The position numbers were made by a program, and so were the translations under genes. A DNA stretch of 64,000 nt from Variovorax sp. JS1663 (GTDB lineage Bacteria > Pseudomonadota > Gammaproteobacteria > Burkholderiales > Burkholderiaceae_C), in the NCBI RefSeq assembly GCF_002157355.1, contig NZ_LYMK01000004.1, forward strand, positions 62,001 to 126,000, written 5' to 3'. Of this stretch, positions 56,834 to 64,000 are shown one piece after another; position 1 is the first letter of the stretch, and each line of letters opens with the position of its first letter. Under the pieces are notes generated by a model, which saw only the letters and a list, made by a program, of their open reading frames with translations, did not search any database and was not told where the DNA came from.

Positions 56834-57858
56834 TCCTCATCCTCCACGTGACGGCTGGAAAGCGAACGCCACCACAGCACGGGAATGATCAGCGTGAAGA
56901 CGAACACTTCCTTGAACGCGCTGGCCCAGAACGAGGAAAACGCCTCCAGCTGGCCGACGATCAGCGCGCCCACCAGCGCCAGCGGATAGCTGGCCAGCCC
57001 GCCGACGATGGCGGCGACGAAGCCTTTGAGGCCGATCAGGAAGCCGGTGTCGTAGTAGATGGTGGTGATGGGCGCGATCAGCAGGCCCGACACCGCACCG
57101 ATCAGCGCCGCGAGCGCGAAGCTCAGGTCACCCGAGAGACCGGTCGGGATGCCCATCAGCCGCGCACCGACGCGGTTGATGGCGGTGGCGCGCAGCGCCT
57201 TGCCGACGATCGAGCGCTCGAAGAACAGGAACATCAGCACCACCAGCGCGGCGGTGACCGCCACCACCACCAGCGCCTGGCCGGTGATCGCGACACCGCC
57301 CAGGTCCAGGCGCATCTCCGAGAAGGCCGGCGTTCGCGAACCCTCCGCGCCGAAGAAGAGCAGGCCCAGGCCGACCAGCACCCCGTGCAGCGCCACCGAG
57401 ACGATCAGCAGCGTGAGCACGGTCGCGTCGGCCAGCGGCCGGTAGGCCAGGCGGTAGAGCAGCGGACCCAGCGGCACGATCACCGCAATCGCGGTCAGCG
57501 TCTGCGCGAGCAGCGACTCGGGGCGCAGCAGCAGCACCAGCGCGCAGCTCACCAGCGGCAGCACCACGCACCAGGCCAGCGTCGAGGCCCAGTCCACCGC
57601 CGCGCCACGCTTCCAGCGCCACAGCTCCACCACCAGCGCGGCCACCGCCAGCACCAGCAGCAGCCACAGCGTGGCCGGCACCTTGCCTGCCTGCAGCGCC
57701 ACCATCGACAGCGCGCTGAAGGCGACGAATTCCCCTTGCGGGATGAAGATGACGCGGGTCACGGAGAACACCAGCACCAGGGCCAGTGCCATGAGTCCGT
57801 AGATCGCCCCGTTGACGATGCCGTCCTGCCCCAGGATCAGGGCGATTTGCGTGTCCAT
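56830..57858 (-). CDS. livH: LivH, branched-chain amino acid-type ABC permease
   Basis: A 342-residue permease with about nine helices. NGAIYGLMALALVLVFSVTRVIFIPQGEFVAF is the usual N-terminus, and GFVAAIVGGLASYPLALVGALIVGQLEAF the conserved C-terminal loop. It is longer than E. coli LivH because of a central insert. It pairs with the LivM half. It follows livK by 119 bp and overlaps the next gene by 4 bp. Confidence 0.
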
Positions 57859-57977
57859 GCAGCTCCTCCGGCGCGGCGCGCGCGAGCCCGGCGCGTCGTC
57901 GGCGCCAGGCCCGCGTGCGCCGTCGCGCGCACGCTTTGGTTGCGGGATCTCAGCTCAGATGACCGGGTCGGACCGGA

Positions 57978-59129
57978 TCAGTCTTGAGGTTGGTATTTCC
58001 AGGCGCCGTTCTCGATCTTGACCATCACGCGGGCGCGCTGGTCGAGGCCCAGGTGGTCGGTCGCCGACATCGTGAAGATGCCATGGGCGCCAGCGACGTT
58101 CTTCACGCCTTCGAGCGCATCGCGCAGCGCGGCGCGGAAGGCCGGCGTGCCGGGCTGGGCCGACTTCAGCGCGACCGGAATCGCGGCGCTCATGATCAGG
58201 CCGGCGTCCCAGGCATGGCCGCCGAAGGTGGACACGCTGCCCTTGCCGTTGGCGGCCTCGTAGGCCTCCACGTAGGCCTTCGCGGACTTCTTGACCGGGT
58301 GCGAGTCCGGCAGCTGCGAGGCGACCAGCATCGGGCCCGACGGCAGCAGCGTGCCTTCGACGTCCTTGCCGCCGACACGCAGGAAGTCGCCATTGGCCAC
58401 GCCATGGGTCTGGTAGATCTTGCCCGCGTAGCCGCGCTCCTTGAGCGTCTTCTGCGGCAGCGCGGCCGGCGTGCCGGAACCGGCGATCAGGATCGCGTCG
58501 GGCTTGGCCGAGATCAGCTTCAGCGTCTGGCCGGTGACCGAGGTGTCGCTGCGGCCGTAGCGCTCGTTGGCCACGATCTTGAGCTTCTTGAGATCGGCGG
58601 CCTTGGTGAATTCCTGGAACCAGCCTTCGCCGTAGGCATCGGAGAAGCCGATGAAGCCGATCGATTTCACGCCGTTGGCCGCCATGTGCTCGGCGATCGC
58701 GAGCGACATCATGATGTCGTTCTGCGGCGTCTTGAACACCCACTTGCGCTTGGCGTCCATGGGCTCGACGATGCGCGCCGAGGCGGCCATCGAGATCATC
58801 GGCACCTTCTCCTCGGCGACCACGTCGATCATGGCCAGGGAGTTCGGCGTGACGGTCGAACCGATGACGACGTCGACCTTGTTCTCGCTGATCAGCTTGC
58901 GCGTGTTCGAGACCGCGGCGGTGGTGTCGGAGGCGTCGTCCAGCACGATGTAGTTGACCTTCTGCCCGCCGATGGTCTTGGGCATGAGCGCGATGGTGTT
59001 CTTCTCCGGGATGCCCAGGGAAGCGGCCGGCCCGGTCGCCGACAGGGTGACGCCGACGTTGATGTCGGCCTGCGCGGCGAAGGCCATGGCGCACAGCAGT
59101 GCCACGCCGAGGCGGGTGAAAGTTTTCAT
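57978..59129 (-). CDS. livK: LivK-type periplasmic substrate-binding protein
   Basis: A 383-residue receptor: signal LGVALLCAMAFAAQA, then INVGVTLSATGPAASLGIPEKNTIALMPKTIGGQKVNYIVLDDASDTTAAV, the typical Leu/Ile/Val-binding fold, and FGGHAWDAGLIMSAAIP. Ligands in this family include aromatic acids; with paa genes adjacent, phenylacetate or an aromatic amino acid is plausible. First of livK-H-MG-F. Confidence 0.
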   Translation of the reverse strand: MKTFTRLGVALLCAMAFAAQADINVGVTLSATGPAASLGIPEKNTIALMPKTIGGQKVNYIVLDDASDTTAAVSNTRKLISENKVDVVIGSTVTPNSLAMIDVVAEEKVPMISMAASARIVEPMDAKRKWVFKTPQNDIMMSLAIAEHMAANGVKSIGFIGFSDAYGEGWFQEFTKAADLKKLKIVANERYGRSDTSVTGQTLKLISAKPDAILIAGSGTPAALPQKTLKERGYAGKIYQTHGVANGDFLRVGGKDVEGTLLPSGPMLVASQLPDSHPVKKSAKAYVEAYEAANGKGSVSTFGGHAWDAGLIMSAAIPVALKSAQPGTPAFRAALRDALEGVKNVAGAHGIFTMSATDHLGLDQRARVMVKIENGAWKYQPQD

Positions 59130-59169
59130 GTGAAGTCTCCTCAGTTGAACAATGGGGTGAGCCGTGCGT

Positions 59170-60255
59170 TCAGCGCTCGTCGAAGGACAGCAGCACGCGC
59201 TCGGTCAGGGGGTGCGCCTGGCACGTGAGTATGAAGCCGTTCGCGACCTCATTCTTTTCCAGCGCGAAGTTGCGCTCCATCCGAACTTCCCCTTCCAGCA
59301 GTTTTGCACGGCAGGTGCCGCACACGCCCGAGGTGCAGGAGTACGGCACCTCCAGGCCGGCGGAGGAGGCCGCGTCCAGGATGCTGGGCTGGCCCTTGGT
59401 GAAGGGGATCTCGCGGCTGACGCCGTCGCGCACGATGGTGATGCGCGCCGTCTCGGCATCGCCGGGCTGCGGCTCGTGCACCACGGCGCCGACAGTGCCG
59501 GTGGGCGACTGGGCCAGGCCGAAGCGCTCGATGTGGATGCGCTCCTCCGGCACCCCGGCCGCCAGCAGGGCGGCCTCGGCCTCGTCGTTCATCTGGAAGG
59601 GGCCGCACACGTAGACGTGGTCGATGCTCCCGGGCGGCACCAGGCCCTGCAGGAACTCGGCGATCTTCTCGCGGTTCATCAGGCCGGCGTTGATCGGCAC
59701 GTCGGTGTGCTCGTCCGAGAACACGTGCTGCAGCACCAGGCGCGACATGTAGCGGTTCTTCAGGTCCTCGATCTCCTCCTTGAACATCGTGGACTTGAGC
59801 TGGCGGTTGCCGTAGATCAGGGTGAAGCGCGAGTGCGGCTCGCGCGCCAGCACCGTCTTCATGATCGACAGGATGGGCGTGATGCCGCTGCCGCCTGCGA
59901 TGCCCACGTGGTGGCGCCGCGCCTCGCGATCGAGGGGCACGAAGAAGCGGCCCTGCGGCGCCATGACCTGCAGGGTGTCGCCCGGCTGGAGGCTGCTGTT
60001 GATCCAGTTGGAGAACACGCCCTGCTGCACCTTGCGCACGCCCACGCGCAGCTCGCCGTCGTCGACGCCGGCGCAGATGGAGTAGGAACGGCGCAGGTCC
60101 TGGCCGTCGATCTCCTTGCGCAGCGTGAGGTACTGGCCCTGGGTGAACCCGAAGACGCCGCGCAGGTCTTCCGGCACGTCGAAGGAGACGATCACCGCCT
60201 CGGCGGTGTCGGGCTCGATGCTGCGCACGCGCAGCGGGTGGAAGATGACGCTCAT
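59170..60255 (-). CDS. paaE: PaaE, phenylacetyl-CoA epoxidase reductase subunit
   Basis: A 361-residue FNR-type reductase with a C-terminal plant-type ferredoxin. FAD site RRSYSICAGV, NAD(P) site GIAGGSGITPILSIMKTVL, and the [2Fe-2S] cysteines in SCTSGVCGTCRAKLLEG and later LTCQAHP. It passes electrons from NADPH to the di-iron PaaA. Started at 60255. It follows paaD by 14 bp and ends 40 bp before livK. Confidence 0.
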   Translation of the reverse strand: MSVIFHPLRVRSIEPDTAEAVIVSFDVPEDLRGVFGFTQGQYLTLRKEIDGQDLRRSYSICAGVDDGELRVGVRKVQQGVFSNWINSSLQPGDTLQVMAPQGRFFVPLDREARRHHVGIAGGSGITPILSIMKTVLAREPHSRFTLIYGNRQLKSTMFKEEIEDLKNRYMSRLVLQHVFSDEHTDVPINAGLMNREKIAEFLQGLVPPGSIDHVYVCGPFQMNDEAEAALLAAGVPEERIHIERFGLAQSPTGTVGAVVHEPQPGDAETARITIVRDGVSREIPFTKGQPSILDAASSAGLEVPYSCTSGVCGTCRAKLLEGEVRMERNFALEKNEVANGFILTCQAHPLTERVLLSFDER

Positions 60256-60269
60256 GTGACGCTCGTGGC

Positions 60270-60803
60270 TCAGATGGGTTTGAAGTGCTCGAAGGGCTCG
60301 CGGCAATCGAGGCAGCGGTAGAGCGACTTGCAGGCGGTGGCACCGAAGGCCGACAGCCGCTCGGTATGGGCGCTGCCGCAATGCGGGCAGGCCACGGGTT
60401 GGGCGGCCTGGCGGCGCACCAGGCGGATCGGGACGGCGCCGCCCGGCAGGGCAGCCGCGCCCGGCGGCGCAATGCCGTGCTCGCGCAGCTTGCGCTTGCC
60501 GTCGGCGCTGAGCCAGTCGGTGGTCCATGCGGGGGCGCGGCGCAGGGTCACGCGCGCGGGGCCAAGGCCTGCGGCCTCGATGGCATCGAGCACGCTGCGC
60601 TCGATGACCTCGGTGGCGGGACAGCCCGAGTAGGTCGGCGTGAGCACGATCTCGAGGCCATCGGCCTGCGGCACGACCTCGCGCACGATGCCCAGGTCGC
60701 AGACCGACAGCGCCGGCACCTCGGGGTCGAGCACGGTGTCGAGCACTTCCCAGGCACGCGCGATGCGCGCCTCGTCGGCCATGGGCAGCGGCATGGCAAC
60801 CAT
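60270..60803 (-). CDS. paaD: PaaD, phenylacetyl-CoA epoxidase assembly factor
   Basis: A 177-residue protein from the ATG at 60803, which overlaps the paaC stop (TGATG). The N-terminal MIP18/DUF59 domain includes VLDTVLDPEVPALSVCDLGIVREV and LTPTYSGCPATEVIERSV. The C-terminus adds a zinc-ribbon-like CPHCGSAHTERL with CKSLYRCLDC. PaaD is thought to insert iron-sulfur or iron in the complex. Complete. Confidence 0.
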   Translation of the reverse strand: MVAMPLPMADEARIARAWEVLDTVLDPEVPALSVCDLGIVREVVPQADGLEIVLTPTYSGCPATEVIERSVLDAIEAAGLGPARVTLRRAPAWTTDWLSADGKRKLREHGIAPPGAAALPGGAVPIRLVRRQAAQPVACPHCGSAHTERLSAFGATACKSLYRCLDCREPFEHFKPI

Positions 60804-61579
60804 CACCACACCCCGCCGGGATAGGCCCGCTGCAGGTGCTGCATCTCGGCCAGGATGTAGCCCATGTGCTCGCTGTGCACGCCGCGCTTGCCGCTGCTCA
60901 TGAAGGCCGATTCGGCCGGCATGGCGAGGGTCGCTTCATCGAGCACGGCGCCCATCTCGGCGAACCAGGCCTCGCGAAGATCGGACCAGGCCGGGCCCAG
61001 GCCGCTGGCGCGCGCCGCCTGGTCGACCGCGTCGGCCGCGAAGAGCTCGGGCACGTAGCGCCACAGCTGGGCCAGCGCGGCCTCCATGCGCGAGCGCGAT
61101 TCCTCGGTGCCATCGCCCAGGCGCACCACCCAGTCGGCCGAATGCTGCTGGTGGTAGCGCGCCTCCTTGAGGGCCTTGCCGGCGATCGCGGCCACCTCGG
61201 CGTCGCTCGATCCCTCCAGCCTTTCCCACATCAGCTTGAGGAGGGTCGCGGCCATCGCGTTGCGCAGCACGCTGAAGGCGAAGTCGCCGCGCGGCAGCTC
61301 GACCAGCGTGGCGTTGAAGTAGTCGCGCTCGTCGCGCAGGAAGGCCAGTTGGTCCTCGTCGTGCGCACGGCCCTCCAGCTCGCCGGCGCGGGTCAGCAGC
61401 GCGCGCGCCTGGCCCAGCAGGTCCAGCGCCATGTTGCTCATGGCGATGTCCTCCTCCAGGATGGGCGCGTGGCCGCACCATTCACCCAGGCGCTGGGCGA
61501 GGATCAGGCAGGTGTCGCCCAGGCGCAGCAGGTACTGCACCTCCGGGCGGCGATCAATTTCGATGGAGGCTACGGGCAT
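60803..61579 (-). CDS. paaC: PaaC, structural subunit of phenylacetyl-CoA epoxidase
   Basis: A 258-residue ferritin-like protein without an intact di-iron site: YLLRLGDTCLILAQRLGEWCGHAPILEEDIAMSNMALDLLGQARAL matches PaaC, and EARYHQQHSADWVVRLGDGTEES follows. It holds the catalytic PaaA. It lies 115 bp after paaB; the gap carries a hairpin repeat. The start ATG has AAAGAGA upstream. Confidence 0.
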   Translation of the reverse strand: MPVASIEIDRRPEVQYLLRLGDTCLILAQRLGEWCGHAPILEEDIAMSNMALDLLGQARALLTRAGELEGRAHDEDQLAFLRDERDYFNATLVELPRGDFAFSVLRNAMAATLLKLMWERLEGSSDAEVAAIAGKALKEARYHQQHSADWVVRLGDGTEESRSRMEAALAQLWRYVPELFAADAVDQAARASGLGPAWSDLREAWFAEMGAVLDEATLAMPAESAFMSSGKRGVHSEHMGYILAEMQHLQRAYPGGVW

Positions 61580-61598
61580 GCGGGTGTCTCTTTCCAGG

Positions 61599-61651
61599 AA
61601 TACCGCGGAACCGGCTTTGCCGGGCCGCTGGTATTGCCCCCTTGAGGGGGG
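61599..61651. repeat. Dispersed hairpin repeat in paaB-paaC gap, copy 1
   Basis: AATACC (61599-61604) pairs with GGTATT (61630-61635) around an inner CCGGC-TTT-GCCGG stem. A second small hairpin CCCCCTTGAGGGGG follows. A similar element lies at 63076. It may act on mRNA stability in the paa operon. Confidence 0.
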
Positions 61652-61694
61652 ATTCGGCTACGCGAAGCGAGCAAGAAACGGGGGTGGGCCATGT

Positions 61695-61988
61695 CTACAT
61701 GTGGTCGACGGACTTCGGAAGCTCGTAGAAGGTGGGGTGGCGGTAGACCTTGTCTTCGGCCGGGTCGAAGTACATGTCCTTGTCGCCCGGGTCGCTGGCG
61801 ACGATCTGGTCGGAGCGCACCACCCACACGCTCACGCCTTCCTGGCGCCGCGTGTAGACGTCGCGCGCCATCTGCAGGGCCATCTGCGGATCGGGCGCAT
61901 GCAGGCTGCCGCAGTGCTTGTGGTCCAGGCCGGCCTTGCTGCGGACGAAGACTTCCCACAGCGGCCATTCGTTGCTCGTGTCGCTCAT
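61695..61988 (-). CDS. paaB: PaaB, phenylacetyl-CoA epoxidase subunit
   Basis: A 97-residue subunit: [50 protein letters not shown] and [12 protein letters not shown], which match PaaB over its full length. It is needed to bridge PaaAC heterodimers and the reductase. Its ATG overlaps the paaA stop by ATGA. Confidence 0.
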   Translation of the reverse strand: MSDTSNEWPLWEVFVRSKAGLDHKHCGSLHAPDPQMALQMARDVYTRRQEGVSVWVVRSDQIVASDPGDKDMYFDPAEDKVYRHPTFYELPKSVDHM

Positions 61989-62998
61989 GCTGCTTCCTTC
62001 ATGTCGTGCTGCTTGCGGGCGTGGGCCAGCGCGGCATCGCGCACCCAGGCGCCCTCTTCCCAGGCCTTGACGCGGGCGCCCAGGCGCTCGCGGTTGCAGG
62101 GGCCGTCGCCGGCGATCACGCGCCAGAACTCGGCCCAGTCGATCGGGCCATGGTCATGCGCCTGGCGTTCCTCGTTCCACTTGAGGTCGGGGTCGGGCAG
62201 GGTCACGCCCAGGACCTTGGCCTGCTCGACCGCGGCGTCGATGAACTTCTGCCGCAGCTCGTCGTTGGAGAAGCGCTTGATGCCCCAGCGCATGGACTGC
62301 GCACTGTTGGGCGACTGGTCGTCGGGCGGGCCGAACATCATGATCGAGGGCCACCACCAGCGGTTGACCGCGTCCTGCACCATGGCCTTCTGCGCCTCGG
62401 TGCCGTGCTGCATCATGGTCAGCAGGGCCTCGTAGCCCTGGCGCTGGTGGAAGCTCTCCTCGCGGCAGATGCGGATCATGGCGCGCGCATAGGGCGCGTA
62501 GGAGCAGCGGCAGATCGGCACCTGGTTCATGATGGCCGCGCCGTCCACCAGCCAGCCGATGGTGCCCATGTCGGCCCAGGTCAGCGTGGGGTAGTTGAAG
62601 ATCGAGCTGTACTTGGCCTTGCCGGTGTGCAGCGCCTCCAGCATCTGGTCGCGGCTGGTGCCCAGGGTCTCCGCCGCGGCATAGAGGTAGAGGCCGTGGC
62701 CGCCCTCGTCCTGCACCTTGGCCAGCAGGATGGACTTGCGCTTGAGCGTGGGCGCGCGGGTGATCCAGTTGCCCTCGGGCAGCATGCCGACGATCTCGGA
62801 ATGCGCGTGCTGGCTGATCTGGCGCACCAGGGTCTTGCGGTAGTGCTCGGGCATCCAGTCCTTGGCCTCGATGAAGCCGCCGGCATCGATGCGCCCGTCG
62901 AAGCGCTCCTCGAGGCGCATCTCCTCGGCCGAACGGACGGCCTTGCGGCCCTCGTCCTTGCCGTCCTTGCCCATGGTGTCCATGGCTTGGGTGTACAT
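61985..62998 (-). CDS. paaA: PaaA, catalytic di-iron subunit of phenylacetyl-CoA 1,2-epoxidase
   Basis: A 337-residue ferritin-like monooxygenase subunit. The di-iron ligands are in [18 protein letters not shown] (Glu and His) and [17 protein letters not shown] (Glu, His). It adds oxygen to the aromatic ring of phenylacetyl-CoA in the cytosol. The ribosome site AAAGGAAA lies before the ATG at 62998. It follows the CoA ligase gene after 170 bp, which hold the second hairpin repeat. Confidence 0.
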   Translation of the reverse strand: MYTQAMDTMGKDGKDEGRKAVRSAEEMRLEERFDGRIDAGGFIEAKDWMPEHYRKTLVRQISQHAHSEIVGMLPEGNWITRAPTLKRKSILLAKVQDEGGHGLYLYAAAETLGTSRDQMLEALHTGKAKYSSIFNYPTLTWADMGTIGWLVDGAAIMNQVPICRCSYAPYARAMIRICREESFHQRQGYEALLTMMQHGTEAQKAMVQDAVNRWWWPSIMMFGPPDDQSPNSAQSMRWGIKRFSNDELRQKFIDAAVEQAKVLGVTLPDPDLKWNEERQAHDHGPIDWAEFWRVIAGDGPCNRERLGARVKAWEEGAWVRDAALAHARKQHDMKEAA

Positions 62999-63075
62999 GG
63001 CTTTCCTTTCTTTTCAATTTCCGACCGCGCTATCGCGTGAATCGCGACGCATGGAACGGTGCATGCCGGTCGAGG

Positions 63076-63127
63076 AACACCGCGGAACCGGCTTTGCCGG
63101 GCCGCTGGTGTTGCCCCCGGTGAGGGG
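63076..63127. repeat. Dispersed hairpin repeat in paaK-paaA gap, copy 2
   Basis: AACACC (63076-63081) pairs with GGTGTT (63107-63112) around the same CCGGC-TTT-GCCGG core, then CCCCC and GGGGG follow. Relative to copy 1 both stem sides changed together (T-A to C-G), so the hairpin itself is conserved. Confidence 0.
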
Positions 63128-63168
63128 GTTGGCGGACCACACGAAGTGGGGGAGCCTGGGGGAGAGCA

Positions 63169-64000
63169 TCATTTCTGGCGCTCGTCGACCACGCGCCGGG
63201 CCTTGCCGGTGAGCGTGCGTTCGAGCGTTTCGGGTGGCTGCACAAGCACCGTGGTCGAGATGCCGACCAGGGTCTTGACGCGCTGCTGCACCCACTGGGC
63301 GATCTGGTCGCACTCGGCGTCTGGAATGCCGCCGGCGCCCTGCTGCAGCTCGCAGCGCACTTCCACGCTGTCGAGAAGGCCTTCGCGGCCGACCTTGATC
63401 AGGTACTGGCCGGAGAGCTTCTCGTGGGCCAGCACGATCTCCTCGATCTGCGTCGGGAAGACGTTGACGCCGCGGATGATCAGCATGTCGTCGCTGCGGC
63501 CGACGATCTTGCCCATACGGCGGAAGCTGCGCGAGGTCGGCGGCAGGAGGCGCGTGAGGTCGCGCGTGCGGTAGCGGATGATCGGCAGCGCCTCCTTGGT
63601 CAGCGAGGTGAAGACGAGTTCGCCCTCCTCGCCGTCGGGCAGCACCTCGCCGGTCTCTGGGTCGATGATCTCGGGGTAGAAATGGTCTTCCCAGACCACC
63701 GGGCCGTCCTTGCTCTCGATGCACTCGCTGGCCACGCCGGGGCCCATCACTTCCGACAGGCCGTAGATGTCGACCGCGTCCATGCCGCCCTTGTGCTCGA
63801 TCTCGCGGCGCATGGCCTCGGTCCAGGGCTCGGCGCCGAAGATGCCGACCTTGATCGAGTTCTCGCGCGCGTCCAGCCCCTGGCGCTGGAACTCCTCGAT
63901 GATCACCTGCATGTAGCTGGGCGTGACCATGATGATGTCGGGACGGAAGTCCCGGATCAGCTGCACCTGCTTCTCGGTCTGGCCGCCCGACATCGGGATC
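63169..64000 (-). CDS. paaK: Phenylacetate-CoA ligase (5' end outside window)
   Basis: About 277 C-terminal residues of an AMP-forming ligase, open to the right edge. Seen: FGAEPWTEAMRREIEHKG, VDIYGLSEVMGPGVASEC, PETGEVLPDGEEGELVFTSLTKEALPIIRYRTRDLTRL, and GRSDDMLIIRGVNVFPTQIEEIVL, all hallmarks of PaaK. It activates phenylacetate with CoA and ATP, the entry step to PaaABCDE. First known gene of this operon on the minus strand, upstream of paaA. The catalytic Lys region near the C-terminus (LTGKARRV) is present. Confidence 0.
   Translation of the reverse strand, partial: IPMSGGQTEKQVQLIRDFRPDIIMVTPSYMQVIIEEFQRQGLDARENSIKVGIFGAEPWTEAMRREIEHKGGMDAVDIYGLSEVMGPGVASECIESKDGPVVWEDHFYPEIIDPETGEVLPDGEEGELVFTSLTKEALPIIRYRTRDLTRLLPPTSRSFRRMGKIVGRSDDMLIIRGVNVFPTQIEEIVLAHEKLSGQYLIKVGREGLLDSVEVRCELQQGAGGIPDAECDQIAQWVQQRVKTLVGISTTVLVQPPETLERTLTGKARRVVDERQK

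Noticed and set aside
61637..61651. Rho-independent terminator after paaB
   Set aside because: The hairpin is followed by GATTCGG rather than a T-run on either strand, and it is part of a dispersed repeat inside an operon.

Overview
The window looks like chromosomal DNA from a metabolically versatile, high-GC betaproteobacterium of the Comamonadaceae, most like Variovorax. This is inferred from the very GC-rich third codon positions, a Bug-type tripartite tricarboxylate receptor, a form II CO-dehydrogenase-like cluster, the phenylacetate (paa) catabolic operon, a LivFGHMK uptake system and short interspersed hairpin repeats. No 16S gene or other species marker is present, so the genus is a guess. 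Genes are tightly packed, many with 4-bp ATGA/GTGA overlaps, and no tRNA, rRNA, CRISPR array or transposase was found.

Layout. 1-6.6 kb: end of an MFS efflux pump, a ferredoxin reductase, a GST, a membrane protein coupled to a RibD-type reductase, a secreted VOC protein and a betaine-type binding protein. 6.6-8.9 kb: a less GC-rich patch with a lipoprotein built from seven 40-46-residue propeller-like repeats, bounded by a 23-bp direct repeat. 8.9-15.6 kb: two divergent gene groups (methyltransferase, glycosyltransferase, PTPS-like protein and zinc-less MDR dehydrogenase on one strand; CDP-alcohol phosphatidyltransferase, YceI and a membrane sulfatase-like protein on the other). They look like one uncharacterised pathway making a lipid-linked or glycosylated small molecule. 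15.6-24.5 kb: coxSLM-DEG plus xdhC, a form II Mo-hydroxylase operon, with a divergent GAF-Fis regulator. 24.5-31 kb: thioredoxin, aspartase, AhpD-like, DUF418, SGNH lipoprotein, SnoaL-like and M20 peptidase genes. 31.1-33.2 kb: an arsR-arsI-arsC-aqpS arsenic operon. 33.3-43 kb: D-amino-acid and keto-acid metabolism (PanE-like, RidA, D-serine dehydratase-like, DadA with Lrp) plus a patatin and a MocR-type regulator.

43.3-50.5 kb: a complete eight-gene Nit1C cluster (MSMEG_0572, Nit6803-type nitrilase, MSMEG_0568 radical SAM, MSMEG_0567 GNAT, sll0787 AIR-synthase-like, MSMEG_0565 glycosyltransferase, MSMEG_0570, MSMEG_0569 flavoprotein). It lies behind a regulatory region with iterated TTGATCGGAT/GCATCGG motifs shared with the divergent MocR gene. 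50.6-52.9 kb: a tungstate/molybdate-type ABC importer (tupABC). 52.9-54 kb: a DUF4259 protein and a broken DUF72 gene. 54.1-59.1 kb: livF, a livM-livG fusion, livH and livK. 59.2-64 kb: paaE-D-C-B-A and the start-truncated phenylacetate-CoA ligase, with two covarying hairpin repeats in the operon gaps.

The two most promising poorly described systems are the PTPS-like/glycosyltransferase/CDP-alcohol cluster, whose PTPS homologue has lost its catalytic residues, and the Nit1C cluster with its repeated operator-like sites.
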